Below, in pieces: positions 15,630 through 24,302 of a stretch of 64,000 nt of DNA. The position numbers and the translations under genes are program-made. Where the stretch lies: positions 3,472,001 through 3,536,000 of the forward strand of contig NZ_CP110615.1 of the NCBI RefSeq assembly GCF_026153295.1, in the 5' to 3' direction. Source of the DNA: Rhodococcus antarcticus (GTDB lineage Bacteria; Actinomycetota; Actinomycetes; Mycobacteriales; Mycobacteriaceae). Every line of letters starts with the position of its first letter. Position 1 is the first letter of the stretch. The notes beneath the pieces were generated by a model. The model ran no database searches. It worked only from the letters and a program-made list of their open reading frames with translations, and was not told the origin of the DNA.

Positions 15630-16880
15630 TCAGGCCAGGAAGGTTCTCCAGCCCCCGGTCGGGGCGACCCCGGGGCTCAGCGTGCGCAGGCGGGCGATGA
15701 CGGCGGGGTCCTGGACGTCGAGCCAGTCCACCAGCTGCCGGAAGGACACCAGCCGGACGTCCTCGTGGGCGGCGATGGTCGTCAGCACCTGCTCGACGGC
15801 GTCCATGTAGATGCCGCCGTTCCACTGCTCGAAGTGGTTGCCGATGAACATGGGGGCCCGGTTGCTGGTCAGCGCGCGGGTGAAGCCGGCGAGGTAGGAC
15901 TGGTAGGCCTGCGTGCGCCACTCCGCGAAGCGTGCGGGGTCACCGTCCGGGTCGCCGCCGTTCTGCTTGTACATGAGGTTGTAGTCCATCGACAGCGTCT
16001 GGTGGGCCCCGTCCCCGGCGAACGGGATGGACTGCAGCGGCAGGTCCCACAGGCCGGACTTCTTCGTCGGCCACACCTGGCTGCCGCCGGGCGAGCTCGC
16101 GTCGTAGCGCCAGCCGAGCTCGGCGGCGGCGGGCAGCAGGTTCTTCTGCCCCTCCAGGCAGGGTGCGCGGCCGCCCACCAGCTCGGTGGCGTAGTCGAAG
16201 GGAAGCGGCGGGGCGTCGGGGGCGGCGGCGTTCGTCCGCCAGGTCTGGACGAACCCCACGGCCTGGTCGATCTCGCTGCGCCACTCCTGCGGGGACCAGC
16301 GCCCCGCGCCGTTCGTCCCGCAGAAGTGCCCGTTGAAGTGGGTGCCGATCTCGTGGCCGTCGATCCAGGCGAGCCCGATCTCCGACATCGTGGCCAGCAC
16401 CTCGTCGCGGTTGAACAACCCGATCGCCGAGGCGCCGACGCGGTGCTGGGGCGGGTGGTACAGCTCGCGCCGGTCCACGGGCAGTGCGTAGGTGCCGGTG
16501 AGGAAGAAGGTCATGCTCGCGCCCAGGTCGGCGGCCAGCGAGCGGAAGCGCGGGAACTGCCCGGTCGCCAGGTTGCCGGCGCCGTCCCAGGAGAACACCA
16601 CGAACTGGGGCGGGGTCTCACCGGGCGCGAGCGGTCGGGGCGTGGGCTGGTGGGGCTGCGGTCCGGTGTCGGAGGTCGAGCCGTCGCCGATGAGCCGCAG
16701 CACCGGTCGACCGGAGGCCGTGGTGGTGGCGGCCGCGGGGGTCGTGGTGCTCGCCGCGGAGGCCGACGTCTGGTCGACGGTGCTGCTGGCCGACCCGGCC
16801 GCGACCGTCGGCGTGGACTCGGTGCAGGCGGCAACCGCCGTCCCGACCGCGGCGGCCAGGAGCGTGCGCCGGGAGATCAT
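15630..16880 (-). CDS. Exported polysaccharide-deacetylase-fold protein
   Basis: 416 residues from ATG 16880; upstream codons to 16934 read as non-signal sequence. N-terminus MISRRTLLAAAVGTAVAACT combines a Tat-like RR with a lipobox-like end (AVAAC, about residue 19), followed by a Ser/Thr/Ala-rich spacer to about residue 60. The catalytic fold is visible as QFVVFSWDGAG, ASMTFFLTGTYAL, DGHEIGTHFNGHF and MFIGNHFEQWNGG. Expected to be tethered to the outer face of the membrane and to act on cell-wall or matrix polysaccharide. It is longer than typical NodB enzymes and matches a longer actinobacterial group. Confidence 0.85.
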   Translation of the reverse strand: MISRRTLLAAAVGTAVAACTESTPTVAAGSASSTVDQTSASAASTTTPAAATTTASGRPVLRLIGDGSTSDTGPQPHQPTPRPLAPGETPPQFVVFSWDGAGNLATGQFPRFRSLAADLGASMTFFLTGTYALPVDRRELYHPPQHRVGASAIGLFNRDEVLATMSEIGLAWIDGHEIGTHFNGHFCGTNGAGRWSPQEWRSEIDQAVGFVQTWRTNAAAPDAPPLPFDYATELVGGRAPCLEGQKNLLPAAAELGWRYDASSPGGSQVWPTKKSGLWDLPLQSIPFAGDGAHQTLSMDYNLMYKQNGGDPDGDPARFAEWRTQAYQSYLAGFTRALTSNRAPMFIGNHFEQWNGGIYMDAVEQVLTTIAAHEDVRLVSFRQLVDWLDVQDPAVIARLRTLSPGVAPTGGWRTFLA

Positions 16881-17097
16881 CGACACCGCGTCGTCCCCCT
16901 CCACGGGTGCTCCGCCGCCCCCAACGGCCATCACCCTAGGTGGATGACGGTCGGGGGCGGGTTACCCCGCACCCCGACCCGCCGGGCCGGCACCGGGTGG
17001 CGGGCCGAGAACAGCTGGGGCACCACCTCAGACTCGGCACTCCAGGGCTGCAGACCGGTCGGCGGCGAGGGAACCCTGATGCTGGGATGCTGGTGAG

Positions 17098-18693
17098 GTG
17101 AGCGCTGAGACCCTCGCCCTGCTGGGCCTCGCGCTGGGTGTCGTGGTGATCGCCGGCTCGGCCGTCGCGAGCCGCACCGGGCTCCCGGCCCCCGTCGTGC
17201 TCGTGGTGTTCGGTCTGCTCGCGAGCCTGGTACCCGGGGTCCCCTCGCTGAACCTGCCGCCCGACCTGGTGTTCCTGGTGTTCCTGCCGCCGCTGGTCTA
17301 CCGGGCCTCCTTCCTGACCCACCCCAGGACGCTGCGCCGTCACGCCACCCCGCTGGCACTGCTCTCGGTGGGACTGGTCCTGACCACCGCGCTGACCGTC
17401 GCGCTCCTGGTCTCCCACCTCGTGCCCGGGGTTGGGTTCGCCCAGGGGTTGGTGCTCGGGGCGGTGGTCGCGCCCACCGACCCGGTCGCCGCGTCCGGGA
17501 TCTTCGGCCGGCTCGGGGCACCCCGCACCGTCGTCGACATCGTCGAGGGCGAGAGCCTCGTCAACGATGCCACCGCCCTGGTCCTCTACGCCGTCGCGGT
17601 CCAGGCGGTCGTCAGCGGGCCCCCCACCGTGCTCGGCGCGGCCGGCGGACTGGCCGTGGCCGTCCTCGGCGGTGTCGCCATCGGCCTGGTGACCGGGCTC
17701 CTGGTCGTCGTGGTCCGCACCCGGATCCGCGACGTCGGCCTGCAGCTGCTGCTGTCGCTGTTCACCCCCTACGCCGCCTACGTCCTCGCGGAGAAGGCGA
17801 CGGCGTCGGGGGTGCTGGCCGTCGTCACCGCCGGGGTCCTGATCGGCAGCCGCAGCGGCGGCATCTTCGGCTCGACCGCCCGCCTGCAGACCACGGCGTT
17901 CTGGTCGCTGCTCGACGTCGTCCTGAACTCCGTGCTGTTCGTGCTGCTCGGCCTGGAGATCCGCACCGTCCTCGGAGACCTCCCCCCGGACGGGATGTGG
18001 CGGCTGACCGGCTACACCGTGGCGGTCGTCGCCACCGTCGTGTCGCTGCGCATGGCGTGGCAGCTGCTCGTGCCACCCCCGGTCTACTGGCTCCGTCAGG
18101 TGCTGGGCCGTCCCCGCTCCGACAGCTCCGTCGCCGAGCGGGTCGTCATCGGCTGGACGGGGATGCGGGGCGCCATCAGCCTCGCCGCCGCCCTGGCCAT
18201 CCCGCTCACCGCCGACGGGGCACCGTTCCCCGCGCGTGCCCTGCTGCTGTTCCTCACCGTCGCCGTCGTGCTGTTCACCCTCCTCGCCCAGGGCACCACC
18301 CTGCCGTTCGTGCTGCGTCGCGCCGGGCTCGCCAACGACGAGAGCGAGGCCGAGCAGGAGCGCGACGCCCGCCTCGCCCTCGCCGAGGTCGCCCTCGCCC
18401 GCCTCGACGAGCTCGAGGACAGCGGCGAGCTGCCCGCGGGCGGCGCCTCGCCCCTGCGGCAGGTGTGGGAGCAGACCCGAAGCAAGCTCCAGGCCTCCGG
18501 GACGGACCCCGACGACGCCGGCGAGGGCGGTGTCGAGGTCGACCTCACCACGCTGCGCCTGGACCTCGCCGAGCGCCAGAGCCGCGAGCTCGACCGACTC
18601 AGCGCCACCGACGAGATCGCGCCCGAGGTCGCCCGCACCCTGCGCCGGGAGATCGACCTCCAGCAGATGCGACTGGGCGGAGGGGACAGCTGA
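17098..18693 (+). CDS. CPA1-family Na+/H+ antiporter
   Basis: 531 residues from GTG 17098. Twelve or so helices cover residues 5-410, with the CPA1 signatures APTDPVAASGIFGRLG (near 125) and EGESLVNDATALVLYAVA (near 150), and GWTGMRGAISLAAALAIP (near 350). A charged cytoplasmic tail (about 415-531: DESEAEQERDARLALAEVAL and further Glu/Arg-rich helices) is typical of NhaP-like proteins of this subfamily. Exchanges cytoplasmic Na+ for H+. Divergent from the deacetylase. Confidence 0.92.
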   Translation: MSAETLALLGLALGVVVIAGSAVASRTGLPAPVVLVVFGLLASLVPGVPSLNLPPDLVFLVFLPPLVYRASFLTHPRTLRRHATPLALLSVGLVLTTALTVALLVSHLVPGVGFAQGLVLGAVVAPTDPVAASGIFGRLGAPRTVVDIVEGESLVNDATALVLYAVAVQAVVSGPPTVLGAAGGLAVAVLGGVAIGLVTGLLVVVVRTRIRDVGLQLLLSLFTPYAAYVLAEKATASGVLAVVTAGVLIGSRSGGIFGSTARLQTTAFWSLLDVVLNSVLFVLLGLEIRTVLGDLPPDGMWRLTGYTVAVVATVVSLRMAWQLLVPPPVYWLRQVLGRPRSDSSVAERVVIGWTGMRGAISLAAALAIPLTADGAPFPARALLLFLTVAVVLFTLLAQGTTLPFVLRRAGLANDESEAEQERDARLALAEVALARLDELEDSGELPAGGASPLRQVWEQTRSKLQASGTDPDDAGEGGVEVDLTTLRLDLAERQSRELDRLSATDEIAPEVARTLRREIDLQQMRLGGGDS

Positions 18694-18748
18694 CGCTGGG
18701 AGCCGGTCGTCGTGGTGCGGGCGGTGGTGGTGAGGCAGGCTAGGTGCG

Positions 18749-19954
18749 GTGGCTGACGCCGACGTACCGACACCCGGCGCCCCGCGGCCTCGCCGGCCAC
18801 CTCGCGCGATCGACGGGCGCACGTGGCGGCGGGCCGCGTTCGCGCTGTTCGCCGTGGCCGCCGGGACCAACGTGCCGACGCCGCTGCTGCTGATCTACCG
18901 CGACACGCTGCACCTGTCCCCGGCCGTGCTGACCGCGGTGTTCGGCATCTACGCCGCGGGCCTGGTCCCGGCGCTGTTCCTGGCCGGGCCCGCCTCCGAC
19001 CGGCTCGGGCGCCGCAGGATCGTGCTGCCCCTGATGGTGCTCAGCGGCCTCACGTCGCTGCTGCTAGTTGCCGCCGGCAGCTCGCTGTTCGTGCTGTTCG
19101 CCGGCCGGTTCCTGCAGGGCGCGGTCAGCGGCGCCGTGTTCGGGGTCGGTAGCGCCTGGGTCGCCGAGCTGTCGACCGACGCCTCCACCGCGGGCCGTCG
19201 GGCCGCGGTCGCGATGACCGCCGGGTTCTCCCTCGGCCCGCTCGTGGCGGGCCTGCTCGCGCAGTACGTGTCCGCCCCGACCACGCTGCCCTACCTGGTC
19301 CACGTGGCCCTGGTCCTCGTGGGCCTCGCTGCTGTCCTCACCCTGCCCGAGACCGTCGTCCCCAGCCGTGGCCCCACCACCCGCGGGCCACTGCTGGAGC
19401 CCGGCGACCGGGGCACGGTGCTCACCGTCCTCGCCCCGCTGGCCATCTGCGTCTACGCGTTCCCGTCCGTGGTGATCACCGCCGTGCCGCTGCTGGTCAC
19501 CACCAGCGCGCCGCCCGTGCTGTTCATCGGGGTACTGGCCGGAATCACCTCGGGAGCCGGCGCACTCGCCGTCCCCCTGCAACGACGCCTCGCCCGCCGC
19601 ACCGCCCCGATCGCGGCCGGCCTCGGCGCCGTCGGCTTCGTTCTGACCATCCTCGGCGCCGGCTCCGGGTCAGCGTTGCTGCTGCTCGTCGCCGCCCTGC
19701 TGCTCGGTGCCGGCGGCGGGCTCGCCCTGTCCAGCGGGCTCGCCCTCACCGCGCGCCTGGCCCAGCCCGGTCGCCGCGGCGCCCTGAGCGCGGTCTTCCT
19801 GGGCAGCGCCTACCTCGGCTTCGCCGCCCCCTACGTGACCGCGACGACCTCCGCAGCCACCACCGTCCAGGTCCCTCTCGCCGCGTTCGCCGCCCTGTCA
19901 GCCCTGCTCTGCGCACGCCTGACCCTGGTCACCCGCCGAGGCCTCGACTGGTGA
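18749..19954 (+). CDS. MFS transporter
   Basis: 401 residues from GTG 18749. Twelve membrane helices; MFS motif A appears as GPASDRLGRRRIVLPLMVL near residue 75, and FAGRFLQGAVSGAVFGVGSA covers the motif B region. Probable drug/metabolite exporter; substrate unknown. A good hairpin lies just after its stop, separating it from a second MFS gene. Confidence 0.88.
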   Translation: MADADVPTPGAPRPRRPPRAIDGRTWRRAAFALFAVAAGTNVPTPLLLIYRDTLHLSPAVLTAVFGIYAAGLVPALFLAGPASDRLGRRRIVLPLMVLSGLTSLLLVAAGSSLFVLFAGRFLQGAVSGAVFGVGSAWVAELSTDASTAGRRAAVAMTAGFSLGPLVAGLLAQYVSAPTTLPYLVHVALVLVGLAAVLTLPETVVPSRGPTTRGPLLEPGDRGTVLTVLAPLAICVYAFPSVVITAVPLLVTTSAPPVLFIGVLAGITSGAGALAVPLQRRLARRTAPIAAGLGAVGFVLTILGAGSGSALLLLVAALLLGAGGGLALSSGLALTARLAQPGRRGALSAVFLGSAYLGFAAPYVTATTSAATTVQVPLAAFAALSALLCARLTLVTRRGLDW

Positions 19955-19960
19955 GCCACG

Positions 19961-19986
19961 GGCCACGAGCTGCACGGCTCGTGGCC
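19961..19986. terminator. Terminator hairpin between the MFS genes
   Basis: Perfect 10-bp stem GGCCACGAGC / GCTCGTGGCC with a TGCACG loop, 7 bases after the stop. Confidence 0.7.
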
Positions 19987-19999
19987 TACGGTCTGGGCC

Positions 20000-21241
20000 A
20001 TGCCGGGACGGATGGACGGCCAACCGGCCCGCACGGGCCCGCTCGGACCGGCGGTGGCCGCCCCGACGTCAGGCACGGGGGCCGAGGCCCTCCCGGTGAC
20101 CGTGCTGGTGGTGCTGGCCGCGGCGGTGTTCACCGCGATCACCACGGAGGTGCTGCCGGTCGGGCTGCTCCCGGTGATCAGCGCGGGCCTGCACACCAGC
20201 GAGTCCCGCGTGGGGCTGCTCGTGTCGGCCTACGCCGGCGTCGTGGTGCTCGGGTCCATCCCGCTGGCCGCGGTCGTCGTCCGCTGGCCCCGGCGCACCG
20301 TGCTCTGCACCCTGCTGGTGACGTACGCGCTGAGCAACGCCGTCATGGCCACCGCCGGTGCCTACTGGATCGCCCTCGTCGCCAGGCTGCTGGGCGGCCT
20401 GGCCCACGCCGGGTTCTTCTCCGTGGTGTTCGCCGCGGCCGTCAGCGTCGCACCGGCCGGCAGGCAGGGTCGGGCGATCGCGCTCGTCGGCGCGGGCACC
20501 GCCGCCGCCCTGGCTCTCGGCGTCCCGCTCGGCACCGCCGTCGGCACCGCGATCGGCTGGCGCTGGGCCTTCGCCGCCTGCGCGATCGCCATGGTCGTGT
20601 TCGCGGTGCTCACCGCGCTGGTCCTGCCGACGCAGCCGCCGCCCGCCCGGTCCGCGCAGCAGCCGGTCCTCGCGGCGGTCCGTACCCGCCCCCTGCTCGC
20701 CGCCGCGGCCGTGACCGTGGTGCTCACCCTGGGCCACTACACACCCTTCACCTACGTCAGTCCCCTGCTGCGCCACGCCGGGGTCAGCGTCACCGGCGTG
20801 AGCCTGGTCCTGCTCGGCTACGGAGCCGCCGGCATCCTCGGCCTCGTCGTGTCCGGAGCCGTCGTCGACCGCCACCCGCGGCGAGGGCTGCAGGCCGCGA
20901 CCGCGCTCACCACCACCTGCCTGCTCATCCTCGGTCTGGCCCCCCACGGTGCCCCCGGCACCGTCGCCGTCCTGGCCTGGGGCTTCGCCTTCGGCACGCT
21001 ACCCACCCTCATCCAGGCGGTCGCACTGCGCGCCGCGGCGCAGGCCCCCGACGCCGCCCCTGCCGTCGTCAACACGGCCTTCAACATAGGGATCGCCGGT
21101 GGCGCCCTCCTCGGCGCCCGTGAGCTGCTCGTCACCACCCCACCCGGCCTCGCGCTCACCGGCGCGGCCCTCACCGCGGTGGCTCTCGTCCTGCTGCTCG
21201 CCCGAGCCGGCGGTGAACCACCCGAGGTCGGCGAGGCCTGA
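20000..21241 (+). CDS. MFS transporter of the DHA1 (AraJ/YdhP-like) type
   Basis: 413 residues from ATG 20000. Twelve helices start at about residue 32 (VTVLVVLAAAVFTAITTEVL). The TTEVLPVGLLPVISAGLHTS ESRVGLLVSAYAG block is diagnostic of the DHA1 sugar/drug efflux branch, and GRQGRAIALVGAGTAAALAL GVPLGT is the motif C antiporter signature. Ends 15 bp from the convergent kinase gene, without an obvious separate terminator. Confidence 0.88.
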   Translation: MPGRMDGQPARTGPLGPAVAAPTSGTGAEALPVTVLVVLAAAVFTAITTEVLPVGLLPVISAGLHTSESRVGLLVSAYAGVVVLGSIPLAAVVVRWPRRTVLCTLLVTYALSNAVMATAGAYWIALVARLLGGLAHAGFFSVVFAAAVSVAPAGRQGRAIALVGAGTAAALALGVPLGTAVGTAIGWRWAFAACAIAMVVFAVLTALVLPTQPPPARSAQQPVLAAVRTRPLLAAAAVTVVLTLGHYTPFTYVSPLLRHAGVSVTGVSLVLLGYGAAGILGLVVSGAVVDRHPRRGLQAATALTTTCLLILGLAPHGAPGTVAVLAWGFAFGTLPTLIQAVALRAAAQAPDAAPAVVNTAFNIGIAGGALLGARELLVTTPPGLALTGAALTAVALVLLLARAGGEPPEVGEA

Positions 21242-21256
21242 CGGCCACGGCCACAG

Positions 21257-23251
21257 CTATGGCTGCGTCGTGGCGGCGGGCGTGGTCGTCGCGGTCTGGG
21301 TGGACGGTGCTGGAGCCGAGCTGGGGATGGTCGTCGGCGTGATCGCAGGGCTCGGGCTCGCCGAGCCGGGAGCAGTGCCGGTGGCGGCTCCCGTGGCTGG
21401 TGGTGCGGCGGTGCTCGAGCTGGATGGCGCTGTCGTGGGGGGTCCGGCGGTCAGCAGGGCGGCGAGCTGGGTGGAGTCGACGACGAGTGCGGCGGGGGTG
21501 GGGGTGCCCGCGGGTGGACTTTGACCGGGTCGAACGGAGGCGGTTCCTGGTGTTGGTGACGGCGGGGTGGAGACGGTGCCGGTGGCCGCACCGGCCGTCG
21601 GGGCGGCGGTCGTGGTCACCGTGAACACCACCTGCCTGGTCGTGGTGGACCCGTCGCGCAGGGTGGTGAGCAGCTCGGTGGTGACGGTGCCCCCGTCCTG
21701 CACGCTGAGGTTCACGACCTCCCAGGAGGTGCCCTTCTGGAAGTAGGCGGCGACCGTGGCGGGTCCGACCCCCTGCAGCGAGGGTCCGGCGGAGGTGAGT
21801 GCTCCGGCGGGGTCGGTGGGCAGGCGTGCCAGCAGGGCGCGCACTGCCTGTTCGGCACCGGCCGGGGTCGTCACGACGGACGAGGTCGGGGCCGGCTGCG
21901 TGGAGCTGGTCGGGGCCGCCGCGGACGGTGCGGTGCCCGAGGAGCCACTGAGCACCGCGACGGCCCCACCGCCGGCCAGGACCACCGCGCCGACGCTCGC
22001 CGCGATGAGCACCGGCTTGGACAGCAGCACCGCGAAACCCCCGGCCTTCGCGGCGGTGGTGGTGGTCAGCGCGGTGGTGGCAGCACCGGCAGGTGCCACC
22101 TCGGGTGCGGCAGCCGCGGCCGCGGCGGGGGCAGCAGCAGCGTCGGCCCCACCGACCACTGCCGCGTCGGCCCCACCGACCACTGCCGCGTCGGCCCCAC
22201 CGACCACTGCCGCGTCCGCCCCACCGACTACTGCCGCGTCCGCCCCGGCGGCGGCGATGGTGCTGCTGGCGGACCCCACCGACGACGCGGCCCCGACAGC
22301 GGCGCCGACGGCGGCCGCGGCGCCGAGACCGGCGGCGACGTGGCTCAGGGGAACCAGCCTGGTGCGGGCGGCGAGCACCTCGGGCACGGCGTCGGGGCGC
22401 CCGGCGGCGAGCCCGGCGAGCTCGTCGCGCACCTGGGCCATCGTGGGGCGGTCGGCGGGGTCGGGAGCGAGCATGCGGGCCAGGAGCGGCTCGGCGGCCC
22501 CTGCGCGGGTCATCGGGTCGGTGACACCGGCGGCCACCCGGCGCAGCATCACGTAGTGGTCGTCGTCGCGCCCGAACGGTGGTGCACCCTCCAGGCAGGC
22601 GAACAGGGTGGCGCCGAGGGAGAACACGTCGCTGGCGGTGGTGGAGGGCGCTCCGCGGGCGACCTCGGGGGCGAAGTAGGCGGGGGTCCCGGTGAGCGTG
22701 CCGTCGTCGGTGAGGCGCGGGTCGCCGTCGGCGTGGGCGATGCCGAAGTCGGTGAGCTTGACGATCCCGTCGCCGTCGCCGCCCTCTCCGACGAGCACGT
22801 TGGCCGGCTTGATGTCGCGGTGCAGGATCCCGGCGGCGTGGACGTCGACCATGGCGTCGGCGACCTGGGCACCGATCTGTGCGGCCTGGGTGACGGGCAG
22901 GACCATCTCGGCGGCGATCACCGCAGCCAGGTCGCTCGAGGGCAGGTGCTCCATCACCAGCCACGGCTCCCCGGCATCCACCGCGACGTCGTAGACGGCG
23001 ATGGCGTGCACGTTGTTCACGCGTGCGGCGATGCGACCCTCCCTCAGGGCGAGCTCGCGCTGCTCCACGACCTGCTCCGCGGTGGCCCCCGGCGGTGTCA
23101 GCACCTGCTTGACTGCGACCACCCGCTTCAGCCGTTCGTCCGTGGCCGTCCACACGGTGCCCATCGCACCGCCACCGATCCTCTCCTCGAGGCGGTAGCG
23201 GGCACCGACCAGCGTCCCGACCCCCACGGGGGTCCCGCCCGGTTCGCTCAC
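21257..23251 (-). CDS. Membrane Ser/Thr protein kinase
   Basis: 664 residues from GTG 23251, which has GAGGAG nine bases upstream. N-terminal Hanks kinase domain (about 15-275): GGGAMG loop near 25, VAVKQV lysine near 46, HRDIKPANVL near 140, TDFGIA near 167 and GTPAYFAPEV near 185. An Ala-rich linker contains four GGADAAVV units (encoded near 22148-22245). One membrane helix (ASVGAVVLAGGGAVAVLSG, about 412-432) leads to a 230-residue extracytoplasmic Thr/Pro/Ser-rich region with one structured part (about 450-560) but no PASTA repeats. Likely a signalling kinase with an uncharacterised external sensor. The frame stays open upstream into YCII-like sequence. Confidence 0.92.
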   Translation of the reverse strand: MSEPGGTPVGVGTLVGARYRLEERIGGGAMGTVWTATDERLKRVVAVKQVLTPPGATAEQVVEQRELALREGRIAARVNNVHAIAVYDVAVDAGEPWLVMEHLPSSDLAAVIAAEMVLPVTQAAQIGAQVADAMVDVHAAGILHRDIKPANVLVGEGGDGDGIVKLTDFGIAHADGDPRLTDDGTLTGTPAYFAPEVARGAPSTTASDVFSLGATLFACLEGAPPFGRDDDHYVMLRRVAAGVTDPMTRAGAAEPLLARMLAPDPADRPTMAQVRDELAGLAAGRPDAVPEVLAARTRLVPLSHVAAGLGAAAAVGAAVGAASSVGSASSTIAAAGADAAVVGGADAAVVGGADAAVVGGADAAVVGGADAAAAPAAAAAAAPEVAPAGAATTALTTTTAAKAGGFAVLLSKPVLIAASVGAVVLAGGGAVAVLSGSSGTAPSAAAPTSSTQPAPTSSVVTTPAGAEQAVRALLARLPTDPAGALTSAGPSLQGVGPATVAAYFQKGTSWEVVNLSVQDGGTVTTELLTTLRDGSTTTRQVVFTVTTTAAPTAGAATGTVSTPPSPTPGTASVRPGQSPPAGTPTPAALVVDSTQLAALLTAGPPTTAPSSSSTAAPPATGAATGTAPGSASPSPAITPTTIPSSAPAPSTQTATTTPAATTQP

Positions 23252-23253
23252 GT

Positions 23254-23710
23254 CAACCACTCCTCGTGTCGTCTGCACCGGCTCCGGAGCCGTCCCGCAC
23301 CCGTGACGTCCACCGCTCCCGCTGGAGGACGGAGACCTGGGGGGTCCGTCGAACCGGTGACCACCGTGACCCCGCCGCGTGATCGTGCCCCACGATGGCC
23401 CGGCCGAGCAGAACGATCCGACCCGGCCCGACCCCGCCAGCGGCCAGACCTCGAGGCCACCGCCGTGGAACAGCCGCAGGCACGGGTAGTCCTGGACGAC
23501 CTCCAGCGCCCGCGCCTCGTCCACCGGGTCGAGGACGGAGAAGGAGCCGACGTTCTCCTCGGCGTCGAGGTACGGCCCGTCCGTGACGACCGGGACGCCG
23601 CCCGTGCTGCGCACCGCCCGGGGCGCGGTGTCGACCCCGTCGACGGACACCATCTCCCCCGATCGCTGCAACGCCGCGGCGAAGGCATCCACCTCGTCGT
23701 CGCCCCACAC
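23254..23710 (-). pseudogene. YCII-like (DGPF) domain in frame upstream of the kinase
   Basis: The frame just before the kinase start encodes WILVWGDDEVDAFAAALQR, VVTDGPYLDAEENVGSFSVL and DYPCLRLFHGGGLEVWPLAG, a near-complete YCII/DGPF-type small protein (usually 110-120 residues). It lacks a convincing start codon (only GTG 23710, inside the first strand) and lacks its own stop: the frame continues through 55 unrelated residues straight into the kinase. Either a decayed gene or, less likely, an 817-residue YCII-kinase fusion. Confidence 0.55.
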
Positions 23711-23804
23711 GAGGATCCAGCACGTCCACGCCGCGCCTCGGCCAACGGGTGGGCATCAGCGTCTTCCGCCGCCCGCACGGTCACATCGGGCCCGGTGGTG
23801 CCCG

Positions 23805-23927
23805 GTCGGGGCGTTCCTCCGCTCCCGGCGCGACGCACCGACCCCAGCCCAGGCCGGGATCGATGCGTTCCCCGGACCGCGCCGGGTGCCGGGGCTGCGC
23901 AAGGAGGAGCTCGCGGTCCTCGCTCGC
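23805..23927 (+). pseudogene. Fragment of XRE-family regulator
   Basis: Forty codons on the plus strand read VGAFLRSRRDAPTPAQAGID followed by GPRRVPGLRKEELAVLA, the hallmark N-terminus of the large actinobacterial XRE family (LGxFLRSRRxxLxPEexGLP... RRVPGLRREELAxLAGVS). Nothing of the remaining 200 residues is present. A deletion remnant. Confidence 0.72.
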
Positions 23928-23974
23928 GCGCCGGCTGTCCCTCGACCGGTGCTGCTACCGGTGGGTGCGGTCGT

Positions 23975-24202
23975 TCACCCGACTCCCACCCCGGCGGCCA
24001 GCGCCTTGACGTCGGCCGTGGTGAGCGGTTGGCCACCGATCCCCCAGTCTCCGCTGGCCACCTCCTCGACCACGCACCAGGTCACGCCGCGCATGTTCTC
24101 GCCCTCGATGCTGACCAGGGCGTCGGTCAGGGTGCGCACGATCTGCTGCTTCTGGTCGGAGTCGAAGACCCCCTCGATGATCTTGACGTTGATGAAGGGC
24201 AT
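23975..24202 (-). CDS. 4-oxalocrotonate tautomerase-family protein
   Basis: 75 residues from ATG 24202, preceded by GAGAGGA. Starting here leaves Pro as residue 2 (MPFINVKIIEGVF), which becomes the catalytic N-terminal proline after Met removal. The remainder (DQKQQIVRTLTDALVSIEG, VVEEVASGDWGIGG) fits the tautomerase superfamily, and the length is typical. It would catalyse keto-enol tautomerisation of a small unsaturated acid; the pathway is not evident. Lies 100 bp downstream of the BTAD regulator on the same strand. Confidence 0.85.
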   Translation of the reverse strand: MPFINVKIIEGVFDSDQKQQIVRTLTDALVSIEGENMRGVTWCVVEEVASGDWGIGGQPLTTADVKALAAGVGVG

Positions 24203-24302
24203 GGCCGGTCCTCTCGTTGGGTCGAGCTGGTGAGGATCGCCATCGTCCGGGGAGGCTGTTGCATTCGGGTTGCACCGGCCGCTCACGCTCCGCGCCACCG
24301 GG

